From the NCBI GenBank assembly GCA_023263995.1, contig JALQTQ010000005.1, positions 1 to 40,223 of the forward strand: a stretch of 40,223 bases of DNA, given 5' to 3'. Source of the stretch: Akkermansiaceae bacterium. Its GTDB lineage: Bacteria > Verrucomicrobiota > Verrucomicrobiia > Verrucomicrobiales > Akkermansiaceae. The notes below the pieces were generated by a model. It worked only from the letters and a program-made list of their open reading frames with translations, was not told the origin of the DNA and did not search any database. This document shows, in pieces, positions 17,152-24,802 of this stretch. Numbering within the stretch: the stretch's first letter is position 1; every line of letters starts with the position of its first letter. Both the position numbers and the translations under genes were made by a program.

Positions 17152-18198
17152 TCAGCGGGCCTGCCCGCCCCTGAGAATCCAGTCGGGAAGCTCCTTGCGT
17201 TCCTTTTGGGCTTTCTCCTCCTCGTAGATCTCCCGCCAGTTCGAGTGGTAGATGGGGCGTCGCCGCGGCGTCAGGAAGGGGTTGAGGGCATCTGGCACGT
17301 CCAGTTCCTCGATCAATTCCCGGAGCATTTCATCCACCCGTCCCCGATAGAACCCTTCCCGCTGGACTCGCAACCGATAGTTGTAGAGGTCCTGATAGGC
17401 TTTCTCCCTATCAGGAAAGACCTGCTCCACGGTCGGTCGCAAACTGCCCGGAGGCAGCTCGGGATTGCTCGCCAGCACCACCAGCAGACAACGAAAAGTC
17501 GGGGTCATCGTGGCCAACCTGCCGTCCTCCCGCAACAAGCGCATTGCCTCCTCGTATGCCTCAAGCTCGCGCCCCGGGATTCGCGCTAGGGTAATGAGAT
17601 AAAACCGTCGGTAAACCGGGTTACGGGAATGGCGAACCATGGCATACGCTTCGGCCGCCCGCTCGTAGTCGGGCCTCTTGAGTTCGTGCGACCACATCGC
17701 CCCGATCTCAAACCAGAGCTTGTCCTCGTCCGGAAGATACTTGAGCCCCTCATGAAAAAAGGCGTCGCCCATCTCCATGTATTCCTTCTCCATCAAGCGA
17801 CGTCGAGCAGGACTAAAACTACGGTTGTGCCTCGCCCACGAGGCCGCATTGTAACCCATGTGCCAACCGCCATGCTCCCAGTAGAAGGCATTGTAAGGTT
17901 CCAAGGCAGTAATCACCTCGTAATCCTTCTTGAGTTCATACCATTCGTTTTCCTCGAAATGCGAGTGGGCTCCGATACTCAGAAGGGCAGCCATCAGGGA
18001 GCGCAAGCCGCCGAAAGCCCCAGCCAAACTGGTTTGCCCCATCTCGCTCCAAACCTCCGACTTGATGGCTGGAGGCATGACCCGGCGCTCCTGCAAGTCT
18101 TCAGCAAAGGTCTGCTCGACCGGCATGCGCAAATAGCCCGTGACCGCCAACACCCCAGCAACCACGATCAAATTGCGACCAGTCTTGAATCCACTCAT
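17152..18198 (-). CDS. Helical-repeat protein downstream of an ABC-2 exporter
   Basis: Protein of 348 residues that I do not recognise by name. It starts MSGFKTGRNLIVVAGVLAV with one N-terminal membrane helix, then a mostly helical domain rich in Trp and Tyr with TPR-like spacing: EPYNAFYWEHGGWHMGYNAA, FFHEGLKYLPDEDKLWFEIG and YERAAEAYAMVRHS. The C-terminal 60 residues are strongly charged. It follows the ABC permease gene by 12 bases, so it is likely the last gene of a three-gene transporter operon. I chose ATG 18198 over a TTG one codon earlier. It could be a periplasmic partner or assembly factor of the exporter. Confidence 0.72.
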   Translation of the reverse strand: MSGFKTGRNLIVVAGVLAVTGYLRMPVEQTFAEDLQERRVMPPAIKSEVWSEMGQTSLAGAFGGLRSLMAALLSIGAHSHFEENEWYELKKDYEVITALEPYNAFYWEHGGWHMGYNAASWARHNRSFSPARRRLMEKEYMEMGDAFFHEGLKYLPDEDKLWFEIGAMWSHELKRPDYERAAEAYAMVRHSRNPVYRRFYLITLARIPGRELEAYEEAMRLLREDGRLATMTPTFRCLLVVLASNPELPPGSLRPTVEQVFPDREKAYQDLYNYRLRVQREGFYRGRVDEMLRELIEELDVPDALNPFLTPRRRPIYHSNWREIYEEEKAQKERKELPDWILRGGQAR

Positions 18199-18210
18199 CA
18201 ATGCGCTTTT

Positions 18211-19143
18211 CTAAAACTCCTTATCCCGAAAGACGAACCACGACAAGACCACGTAAATCCCCAGATACATTCCGGCCAATCCGCACAACTGTCCGACGTC
18301 GGACGGGATCACGGTCTGGGCCCGGGACGCTCCGTCGGCAATGGCACCGAACAAGCGGAAGTCGGGAAAGACCACCGACACGATGGTGCCCACAATGCGA
18401 TCCGCGGTGGTCGGCAATTCGCCATACTCCGCATCATTGAAAAGACCATCGCGTACAATCCACTGAAATTCCCCGATAATCCAGACCATCACGCTGACCG
18501 CAATGGTGAACAGGGTGGAGGTCGAAAAGGTCGAAATCAAGAGAGCCACCGCGACAATCACCGCCGCCTTCAAAAAGTGCGCCAGCACCCCGTATTGCAA
18601 ATTCAGGGTCGAGCCGTGGGCAGCCACCTCGGCTCGCACCGACTCGATCTCACGTTCCGGCAACCCACGGTCAATCAGCAATTCGGTGATCTCCGCCAGC
18701 TTGGCCTCCACCCGAAGATGAAGCGTCGCCACCATCAAAAGATCCATCACCGCCATTGCCACCAAAATGACAAACACCACCCCCAGCAACTTACCCAAGA
18801 GGTAATCCATTCTTGGGACCGGTTTACACAAGATGGTGTAGAGGGTCCGATCCTCGACATCGCCCGGAATGAGGAGCGCAGTTGAAACGACCGCGAAGAG
18901 GCAGCCAAACAGCATCATCGTCCCCAAGCAGATGTTCTTGTGCATCCGCAACTCCTGCTCGACCAACGTGGTGTCGGGTCCGGCATACCAGAGACCATCA
19001 AAAAACTGGAGGCCGACGAAAAGAACTGCGATCGGAGCGAGGAAATAAAACACCTTCATGCGGATCAGGTGCGTCACCGTGCTCTGCGCGATCACAAGGA
19101 TCCGGCGGGGCGAAAGAAAGGATGGGGCGGTGCTTTTACTCAT
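18211..19143 (-). CDS. ABC-2 type permease
   Basis: Integral membrane protein of 310 residues with about six hydrophobic segments: APIAVLFVGLQFF, MMLFGCLFAVVSTALLI, LLGVVFVILVAMAVMDLLMV, AAVIVAVALLISTF, LFTIAVSVMVWIIGEF and LAGMYLGIYVVLSWFVF. The sequence DVEDRTLYTILCKPVPRMDY after the second segment is the coupling region shared by NosY/ABC-2 permeases (S-x-E-x-x-x-G-T-L-x-x-L-L-x-x-P-x-S-R pattern). A large extracytoplasmic loop lies at about residues 140-190. It overlaps the ATPase gene by 8 bases, which fixes the start at ATG 19143. Substrate unknown. Confidence 0.85.
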   Translation of the reverse strand: MSKSTAPSFLSPRRILVIAQSTVTHLIRMKVFYFLAPIAVLFVGLQFFDGLWYAGPDTTLVEQELRMHKNICLGTMMLFGCLFAVVSTALLIPGDVEDRTLYTILCKPVPRMDYLLGKLLGVVFVILVAMAVMDLLMVATLHLRVEAKLAEITELLIDRGLPEREIESVRAEVAAHGSTLNLQYGVLAHFLKAAVIVAVALLISTFSTSTLFTIAVSVMVWIIGEFQWIVRDGLFNDAEYGELPTTADRIVGTIVSVVFPDFRLFGAIADGASRAQTVIPSDVGQLCGLAGMYLGIYVVLSWFVFRDKEF

Positions 19144-20020
19144 CGTCCTGCAAATTTTTTTGATTGGCCGGCCGATCCCGGGTTTCCTCCAAAAACAGCC
19201 GTTCCAGAGTGGTGCGGGCCTTTCCTTCGGAAACCATCCGAGCCCCATCGGTGACCTCGACCAACAACCGAATCTGGTCACGCAAGTCCGGCCCGGCGTT
19301 TTCCAAGACCAACTCGGTCCGGTTTTCCAGGGAAATCAGTTCCTCCAGCACCCCTTCCTTCACCATCACCCCTTGATTGATGATGCCCACCCGGTCGCAA
19401 ACTTCCTGCACCTGCTCCAGCAAATGGGAACACAAGAAGACGGTGATTCCACGCTTCTTCAGCTCCAGGATCAAATCCCGGATCTCCCGTGAACCCGCCG
19501 GATCCACCCCCGCTGTCGGTTCATCCAGCACCAAGAGCCGGGGCTCCTGAACGAGGGCCTGAGCCAGGCCGATGCGTTGCAGCATTCCTTTCGAAAACCC
19601 TTTCAAACGGCGGTCCCGCGCCTCCTCGAGTCCAACCAACTTCAAGAGCTCCGAAACCCGTTCGCGGAGCTTGCGCCCCCGCATCCCGCAAAGTTTTCCA
19701 AAAAAGCGCACCGTTTCCGCTGCGGTAAGGTGTTTGTAAAAGTAAGGATTTTCCGGGAGAAATCCCACGTCACGTCGCGAATCGACTTTCAGCGAATTAC
19801 GCCCAAAAATCGCGCACGCCCCAGAGGTCGGAGCGAGCAGTCCCAGCAAGGCCTTCATCGTGGTCGATTTCCCGGAACCATTCGGGCCGATGAGCCCGTA
19901 AACCTCCCCGGGTGCGATCTGCAACGAAACCTTCCTCACTGCACGCACCTTCCGGCCCCGAAAGGACCCCCTGAAATCCTTGACCAGATCTTTGACCTCA
20001 ACCGCCGGCACCTCGCTCAT
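19136..20020 (-). CDS. ABC transporter ATP-binding protein (ABC-2 exporter)
   Basis: Protein of 294 residues. Walker A is GLIGPNGSGKSTTMKAL (about 37-53), the signature is LKGFSKGMLQRIGLAQAL (about 138-155), Walker B is LLVLDEPTAGVDP (about 160-172) and the switch histidine lies in LCSHLLEQ. The C-terminal 90 residues form the extra domain usual in drug or lipid export ATPases of the CcmA/NatA type. It is the first gene of a minus-strand operon with the permease and the helical-repeat protein. The 108 bases upstream separate it from the divergent cupin gene. Confidence 0.92.
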   Translation of the reverse strand: MSEVPAVEVKDLVKDFRGSFRGRKVRAVRKVSLQIAPGEVYGLIGPNGSGKSTTMKALLGLLAPTSGACAIFGRNSLKVDSRRDVGFLPENPYFYKHLTAAETVRFFGKLCGMRGRKLRERVSELLKLVGLEEARDRRLKGFSKGMLQRIGLAQALVQEPRLLVLDEPTAGVDPAGSREIRDLILELKKRGITVFLCSHLLEQVQEVCDRVGIINQGVMVKEGVLEELISLENRTELVLENAGPDLRDQIRLLVEVTDGARMVSEGKARTTLERLFLEETRDRPANQKNLQDDE

Positions 20021-20128
20021 CTCTTCGCCAAGCTAGCGATTCCTCACGCCGGTGCAAGACAGGGTCTTTCCGATCCGCAAAATCAGCCGTTGCGAGGTGC
20101 CCTCATCTCGGGCTTTTTAGAATGACTC

Positions 20129-20470
20129 ATGAAGAATTACGCTCTCGCCCAGCTCGATGAAATCCCCGGCACTCCTTGTCCATGCGGGACCGCCCGCCGC
20201 GCCTTTGGCAACCCCGACCACCCGGTGGCCAGCATCCACCTCGTCGAAATCTCCGAAAGGGCCCGCGTTCACTATCATCGGAAAATGACCGAGATCTACC
20301 TCATCCTCGAGGGCGAAGGGCACCTCGAACTCGACGGCGAGCTCGTCCCGGTCAAACCCCTCACCACCGTCATGATCAAACCCGGCTGCCGCCATCGTGC
20401 CATCGGCCACCTCAAGATCATCAACATCCCCGTCCCGGCCTTCGATCCGGCCGATGAGCACTTCGACTGA
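20129..20470 (+). CDS. Small single-domain cupin
   Basis: Protein of 113 residues. Cupin motif 1 appears as HYHRKMTEIYLILEGEGHLE, giving His-x-His and Glu metal ligands, and motif 2 as PLTTVMIKPGCRHRAIG with a histidine. The N-terminus has PCPCGTARRAF. It ends KIINIPVPAFDPADEHFD. Cupins of this size bind a metal in a beta barrel; function ranges from sugar-phosphate isomerases to regulators and cannot be assigned. A partial second copy of its 3' end lies 0.9 kb downstream at 21311-21384. The 3' end faces that of the nucleotidyltransferase gene, 3 bases away. Confidence 0.85.
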   Translation: MKNYALAQLDEIPGTPCPCGTARRAFGNPDHPVASIHLVEISERARVHYHRKMTEIYLILEGEGHLELDGELVPVKPLTTVMIKPGCRHRAIGHLKIINIPVPAFDPADEHFD

Positions 20471-20473
20471 AGG

Positions 20474-21028
20474 TCATCGCGCCTCCGCCCTCACCCGGGC
20501 CAGTAGATCAAGGGTCCCGTGCTTGCGGCACCACGATTCGAGGTAGTCGAAGTCGAGCGTGTCCTGCACCCTCAGGATCGCCACGACGTCATCAACATCC
20601 TTTTGCCGCGAGCCATCTTGCGCCCATCGTAGTTTCTGGACCACCACATCCTCGGGAGTGGGAAGCCAAACCTTGCCGAAGTCCGGAAGCCCCACTTGAA
20701 CCCGCCGGGCAAATCGAGCTTGGTCAAAGTCATCGTCGCTCAAATGAAACAACTCGATTTGAAAATCCGAGCCATCGATCCGGATCAATTCCTTGCGGGT
20801 TGCGGTCACCATTTTGAAGAACCCCTGGCCCTCGAAACGGATTCCCTTCGGAAGCGATCCGGCAATCTCTCCCCATGCGCTGGAGTCGACATTGAGAACA
20901 AGATCGGCGGCCTTGGTCGAACGCGGGACTCCGTAAAAATTTGAGGAATAGGATCCCACAAACATGAACGGAAATTCCCGCTCATTGAGGACTTTCACCA
21001 ACGCCCGCAATGCCTCCGTGGCTGTCAT
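20474..21028 (-). CDS. Nucleotidyltransferase-fold protein with a substituted active-site Asp
   Basis: Protein of 184 residues from ATG 21028. It contains FMFVGSYSSNFYGVPRSTKA followed by ADLVLNVD (residues about 20-47), which follows the GS-x(n)-RST-x-D-x-D pattern of minimal nucleotidyltransferases. Here the first Asp is Ala (codon GCC), while the second is kept. The rest, LPTPEDVVVQKLRWAQDG and RQKDVDDVVAILRVQ, is typical of a widespread hypothetical family distantly related to AbiEii-type toxins. It overlaps the preceding small gene by 4 bases (ATGA), so the two are one translational unit. It may be an inactive enzyme or a regulator; toxin-antitoxin function is only a guess from architecture. 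Confidence 0.75.
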   Translation of the reverse strand: MTATEALRALVKVLNEREFPFMFVGSYSSNFYGVPRSTKAADLVLNVDSSAWGEIAGSLPKGIRFEGQGFFKMVTATRKELIRIDGSDFQIELFHLSDDDFDQARFARRVQVGLPDFGKVWLPTPEDVVVQKLRWAQDGSRQKDVDDVVAILRVQDTLDFDYLESWCRKHGTLDLLARVRAEAR

Positions 21029-21261
21029 TTTCGCCGTCCCGCTTCTTCGTGGATCCGGGCACTCAACTCGGCCCGGTGTTGCTCCTCGGACCAATGGGGA
21101 TATTGGTGCCGGATCCCCGCCAAAGTCACCTGGCACGCGTCCTCGAACAATTCAGCCCCGGCCAAAAAACGTTCTTCCGGCGACATCCGCCGGGCCTGCT
21201 CGATCTTCCGCCAATCGCACGCCCGCGCCTCGGCCCGAATCTGCTCGCTGGTGATCCCCAC
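21025..21261 (-). CDS. Small partner protein of the nucleotidyltransferase
   Basis: Protein of 78 residues from a GTG. It is helical and charged, with the core RRMSPEERFLAGAELFEDAC and VTLAGIRHQYPHWSEEQHRA. I recall this MSPEERF...AGIRHQ-type core as a frequent short protein next to nucleotidyltransferase-like genes in Verrucomicrobia and Cyanobacteria, but I know of no established function. No DNA-binding motif is evident. Its start region overlaps the decayed upstream part of the cupin copy. It overlaps the nucleotidyltransferase start by 4 bases. Confidence 0.7.
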   Translation of the reverse strand: MGITSEQIRAEARACDWRKIEQARRMSPEERFLAGAELFEDACQVTLAGIRHQYPHWSEEQHRAELSARIHEEAGRRK

Positions 21262-21292
21262 GCCGGAGCCCTACCACCATCCCATCCCCAGC

Positions 21293-21790
21293 TCAAGCCC
21301 GCGCCGCGACCGCGCCATCGGCACGCATCAAGATCATCAATCTCCCTGTCCCGGCCTTCGATCCGGACGCCAAGTATTTTGACTCACAGATTTGTCCCAA
21401 TCCACCGCCCCGTCCTGCAAAAGTGCCAGGTGAGTGGATGAGCTTGTCCGGCACTTCAATCACGTCCCGTGGGTAAATTCTGACGGGCTTCAGTGCCTTG
21501 TCCTCCAAATCATAGAGATACTGCTTTCCCGAGCGGTAGAGCCATACCCTTCTCAGGCTTCCCGTGGGAGTTCGGCCGACCGCCCTGATTTTGCCAATCT
21601 TCCACATCACAAGGTCGCCTCCTCCGTCCACCTGATGGGTATTACCGAGCCTCCCCTTGTCTCCGATCGCAACTCCGGTGACGGAAATATCTAGGGTCTG
21701 TCCCGCACGAATCTTCCCCTCTTCCCCCGAAGCCACTCCGAGAAAAGCCATCAAGAACAGAATCGCGCACATCCCCCTGATCAGACCCAT
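21293..21790 (-). CDS. Exported polysaccharide-export-like (SLBB-type) protein, 3' end altered
   Basis: Predicted 165 residues. The start MGLIRGMCAILFLMAFLGVA is a signal peptide. The domain has IRAGQTLDISVTGV, GDLVMWKIGKIRAVGRTP and VRIYPRDVIEVPDKL, which match the pattern of polysaccharide export/SLBB domains (G-D-x-L-x-I-x-V-x-G, I-G-x-V-x-A-x-G-x-T, PGDVIxVP). The last 30 or so residues (from SKYLASGSK) are encoded antisense to a decayed cupin copy at 21311-21384, so the natural C-terminus seems lost or replaced. It stands alone and could be a remnant. It is divergent from the glutamate dehydrogenase gene. Confidence 0.6.
   Translation of the reverse strand: MGLIRGMCAILFLMAFLGVASGEEGKIRAGQTLDISVTGVAIGDKGRLGNTHQVDGGGDLVMWKIGKIRAVGRTPTGSLRRVWLYRSGKQYLYDLEDKALKPVRIYPRDVIEVPDKLIHSPGTFAGRGGGLGQICESKYLASGSKAGTGRLMILMRADGAVAARA
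21311..21384 (+). pseudogene. Decayed copy of a cupin 3' end
   Basis: From the string TCAAGATCATCAA to GATCCGG (21328-21366) 36 of 39 bases match the cupin gene end (20411-20449) when aligned by eye. The encoded residues KIINLPVPAFDP match KIINIPVPAFDP of the cupin. Upstream, GCCATCGGC also matches, but one extra base between GGC and TCAAG breaks the frame, and no start or metal-binding motif remains. Fainter similarity reaches back to about 21260. It continues AKYFDS where the intact gene ends with HFD and a stop. Confidence 0.75.
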
Positions 21791-21870
21791 TTCTTCCAGC
21801 TCCGTTCAAATCTCCCTGCACAAATCTCTTCCTTCTCATTCCGGCAACCCGCGCTAAATTCATCCCAGCT

Positions 21871-23133
21871 ATGAAAGAGCAGCTTCTCAACGATGTCGTT
21901 TTCGGCATGGCCGCCCGGCAGTTCGACCGCGTCGCCGATTTTCTCGGGCTCGACCAATCGGTGCGGGAACGTTGCAAGTGGCCCAAGCGCATCCTCACCT
22001 TCAGCCTGCCGGTCCGGATGGACGACGGACGCACCGAGGTCTTTTTCGGATACCGCGTTCAACACCACCTCTCCCGCGGTCCCGTGAAGGGCGGCCTGCG
22101 CTTTCACCCCAAGGTCAACGTCGGGGAAGTGGCCGCCCTCGCGATGTGGATGAACTGGAAGTGCTCCCTCATGAACCTCCCCTATGGCGGTGGCAAGGGC
22201 GGCATCACCTGCGACCCCCGCCAACTCAGCATCGGCGAGCAGGAACGCCTCACCCGCCGTTTCGCCCAGGAAATCACCCCGTTTATCGGGCCGGAAGTCG
22301 ATGTCATGGCACCGGACGTCGGCACCACCGAGCAGCACATGGCGTGGATCCTCGATACCTATTCAACCCACCAAGGACGCTTCGTGCCTGAGATCATCAC
22401 CGGCAAGCCCATCGACCTCCAGGGAAGCGAAGGCCGTACGCAAGCCACCGGACACGGCGTGGCCTTCCTCGCCACCCGTGCCCTCAACAAACTACGCCTC
22501 CCCGTGCAGGGTGCCACCGCCATCGTGCAGGGGTACGGAAACGTTGGTTCCTACGCCGTCGAAACGATGAATGCCTATGGCATGAAGGTCCTCGGAGTCT
22601 CCGACATTTCCGGGGCGGTCTGGAACGAGAAGGGCCTGAACCCCGATCAGCTCCGCCAGCACGTTGCCGAAAATGGCGGGGTGGCAGGCTTCCCCGGGGC
22701 GGATCCCATCGACCCCGACGACATGCTCCTCCAGCCATGCGACGTCCTCGTTCCCGCCGCCCTCGAACGGGTCATCACCAAGGACAACGTCGGCCAATTG
22801 CAATGCAAGATTCTCGCCGAGGCCGCCAACGGCCCCACCACCCCGGAGGCCGATGCGATCATCGAGGAGCGCGGCGACATCTTCGTGCTCCCCGATGTCC
22901 TCTGCAATGCCGGTGGCGTCACTGTGAGTTACTTCGAGTGGGTGCAAAACCTGCAACGCTTCCACTGGACGAAGACGGAGGTCCTCACCAAGCTGGAGAC
23001 CAAGCTCAACGAAGCCTTCGAGAACCTCCTCACCTTCTGCGAACAGCATCAATGTGACGCCCGCCTCGGAGCCCTCGCCATGGGTGTCGACAACGTGGCC
23101 CGCGTCAAGAAGACTCGCGGGCTCTTCCCTTGA
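21871..23133 (+). CDS. gdhA: Glutamate dehydrogenase
   Basis: Cytoplasmic enzyme of 420 residues that interconverts glutamate and 2-oxoglutarate with ammonia. The substrate-binding stretches are GPVKGGLRFHPKVN and the active-site LPYGGGKGGITCDP with the catalytic lysine, followed by APDVGTTEQHMAWI. The Rossmann domain carries IVQGYGNVGSYA, and DISG follows the second strand, consistent with NAD rather than NADP use. LPDVLCNAGGVTVSYFEW is the conserved C-terminal substrate loop. Length and motifs fit the hexameric small-subunit class. Its 3' end is 6 bases from that of the convergent sulfatase gene. Confidence 0.94.
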   Translation: MKEQLLNDVVFGMAARQFDRVADFLGLDQSVRERCKWPKRILTFSLPVRMDDGRTEVFFGYRVQHHLSRGPVKGGLRFHPKVNVGEVAALAMWMNWKCSLMNLPYGGGKGGITCDPRQLSIGEQERLTRRFAQEITPFIGPEVDVMAPDVGTTEQHMAWILDTYSTHQGRFVPEIITGKPIDLQGSEGRTQATGHGVAFLATRALNKLRLPVQGATAIVQGYGNVGSYAVETMNAYGMKVLGVSDISGAVWNEKGLNPDQLRQHVAENGGVAGFPGADPIDPDDMLLQPCDVLVPAALERVITKDNVGQLQCKILAEAANGPTTPEADAIIEERGDIFVLPDVLCNAGGVTVSYFEWVQNLQRFHWTKTEVLTKLETKLNEAFENLLTFCEQHQCDARLGALAMGVDNVARVKKTRGLFP

Positions 23134-23139
23134 GTCGTC

Positions 23140-24405
23140 CTACGACCCCGGCACCACCGTCTTCTTGAAGTTTTCGATCGCTTCCCGCATCGACGCGGCA
23201 ACCAGGGGATGGTCCGCGGCCACGTCGGTGGATTCCTTGAGGTCCGCATCCAGGTCGTAGAGCTGCGCCTTCCCTTCCTTCAGGATCATCTTCCATTTCC
23301 CCCGCCTCATCGCGGTTCCGAGCTTGGGTTCGTACCCGAAAAAAATGTCACGATCCGGAAAGTCCTCGTCCTTGAGAAAGTGACTTGCGGCACTCTTGCC
23401 ATCGAGGTTGTCCGGGTTGTCGTCCGCGATTCCCGCCAACTCGGTGAAGGTCGGGTAAAGATCAAAACCCATCGCAAAGACATCCGACTTACGCCCTCCC
23501 TTGATCCACCCCGGCCACCACGCCACCGCCGGGACGCGATGACCTCCCTCATAGTGCCCGAACTTGGTTCCCCGCAGTCGACGCTCGACCGGGCTCATTC
23601 CGACGTCGCCATTGTCCGACCAGAAAAAGACGAGGGTGTTGTCGGCAATCCCCTCACTCTTCAGGGTATCGAGGATCTCCCCCACACTCCGGTCCAAGTC
23701 GCGCACCATTTCCTGATAGCGCGGCCGGTTTTCCTCCCCCACCCGGTTCTGCTTCCAGTCCTTGGGACGGTTCTCCGGCGTGTCCTTGCGGGTTTGATAA
23801 GGATTGTGCGGAGTCTGGTGCGCCACGTAGAGGAAGAAGGGCTCCTTCGCGTTCCGACGAATGAAATCGACACTGCGCTCGGTGATGATTTCGGTGGAAT
23901 ATCCCTCGACCTTCTCCTGCTGCAACCCCACCCGCCAGCTGCCGTGACGATGGTAATCGGCCGCTCCATTGAGGAGACCGACAAACTCATCGAAGCCATG
24001 ATGAACTGGGTTGAACTTGTCGGGATACCCGCAGTGCCACTTCCCGAAAAGCGCAGTGGCGTAGCCGTTTTTCTGGAAGACCTCGGGCAGCGTGGTGACT
24101 TCCGCCGGGATGCCTTGGTCCGGTTCACGACTCCCCACGATGACATCGACAATGCCGACCCGTTGCTGGTAGCGGCCGGTGAGAAAGGCAGCCCGGGTGG
24201 GACTGCACACCGACGAGTTGGCGTGAAAATCAGTAAAGGTGATCCCCTCCCGGGCCATCTGCTCGATCCGCGGCGTCTCGACCCACCCTCCGTAAAGCTT
24301 CAAGTCCCGGCAACCGAGATCATCGGCCAGAATGACGACAATGTTGGGCGCAGCGCTGAGGCACCCGACACCCAGCAGGACGAGCATGAGGGAGACGACT
24401 TTCAC
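23140..24405 (-). CDS. Exported sulfatase (type I, formylglycine)
   Basis: Protein of 421 residues starting at GTG 24405 (MKVVSLMLVLLGVGCLSAAP), chosen because it gives a clean signal peptide; an ATG 20 codons upstream is possible. The metal-binding start is NIVVILADDLGCRDLKLYGG. The formylglycine motif is SVCSPTRAAFLTGRYQQRVG, in which the cysteine of C-S-P-T-R is modified to the catalytic residue. GKWHCG, FFLYVAHQTPHNP and FFWSDNGDVG are further conserved active-site stretches. These enzymes remove sulfate esters from glycans; substrate cannot be told. No maturase gene is nearby. Confidence 0.93.
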   Translation of the reverse strand: MKVVSLMLVLLGVGCLSAAPNIVVILADDLGCRDLKLYGGWVETPRIEQMAREGITFTDFHANSSVCSPTRAAFLTGRYQQRVGIVDVIVGSREPDQGIPAEVTTLPEVFQKNGYATALFGKWHCGYPDKFNPVHHGFDEFVGLLNGAADYHRHGSWRVGLQQEKVEGYSTEIITERSVDFIRRNAKEPFFLYVAHQTPHNPYQTRKDTPENRPKDWKQNRVGEENRPRYQEMVRDLDRSVGEILDTLKSEGIADNTLVFFWSDNGDVGMSPVERRLRGTKFGHYEGGHRVPAVAWWPGWIKGGRKSDVFAMGFDLYPTFTELAGIADDNPDNLDGKSAASHFLKDEDFPDRDIFFGYEPKLGTAMRRGKWKMILKEGKAQLYDLDADLKESTDVAADHPLVAASMREAIENFKKTVVPGS

Positions 24406-24520
24406 GGGCCGGATCCTGTCCCGTCCAACCGGGTCCCAACAAGAAGCGAATCCCGAAAACCGCAATCGTGGGCCGACCCGCCCGGGACTGGATGCCTCCA
24501 GATTGCCACCCCTCCGCCAA

Positions 24521-24540
24521 TGACGCTCGGGAGAGCGTCA
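24521..24540 (-). terminator. Perfect 8-bp hairpin starting at a stop codon
   Basis: TGACGCTC and GAGCGTCA pair perfectly over 8 bp with a 4-base loop. On the minus strand the hairpin begins exactly with the TGA stop codon of the small lipoprotein gene. There is no T-tract after it, so it is not a standard intrinsic terminator. It may protect the mRNA end, assist termination or separate the lipoprotein from the sulfatase gene 115 bases downstream. Confidence 0.5.
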
Positions 24541-24708
24541 CTCCTCTTCGCCGTCCTCGATCACCTCGCTATGTTCGAGTCCCAAGCCCACGGCGCGACC
24601 AACGCTTTGCAAGGTTCGAATGGGAAGTTGAGTTGCGGAACGCACGAGACCGCAGGAGCTGAGACCCATCAACCCTGCGATGAGCAAAAGACGGCAAGCC
24701 ACTTTCAT
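24538..24708 (-). CDS. Small lipoprotein
   Basis: Protein of 56 residues from ATG 24708; an ATG at 24720 would add four. It begins MKVACRLLLIAGLMGLSSCG with a good lipobox (L-S-S-C), so the mature part would be a 37-residue lipid-anchored peptide. This has an amphipathic segment (SATQLPIRTLQSVGRAVGLG) and an acidic end (EDGEEE). Similar tiny SSCGLVRSA-type lipoproteins occur in Verrucomicrobia as I recall, but I know no function. It is divergent from the phosphatase gene, 94 bases away, and upstream of the sulfatase in the same orientation. Confidence 0.68.
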   Translation of the reverse strand: MKVACRLLLIAGLMGLSSCGLVRSATQLPIRTLQSVGRAVGLGLEHSEVIEDGEEE

Positions 24709-24802
24709 CGGAGCCGTCATAGACCTTTCGGCCCCTCCCCGTCAAACCCACAATCTCGGTTGCAGATTTCTTCGATTGCTTCATGCTCCACCCCCCAGCG
24801 AC

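Noticed and set aside
17629-18885. Long plus-strand open frame of over 400 codons
   Set aside because: It is antisense to the helical-repeat and ABC permease genes; His/Gln/Arg-rich composition without motifs marks it as a shadow frame.
20474-21261. Calling the gene pair an abortive-infection (AbiE-like) defence system
   Set aside because: No AbiEi-like regulator is present, the active site is altered, and no defence genes lie nearby, so only a neutral description is justified.
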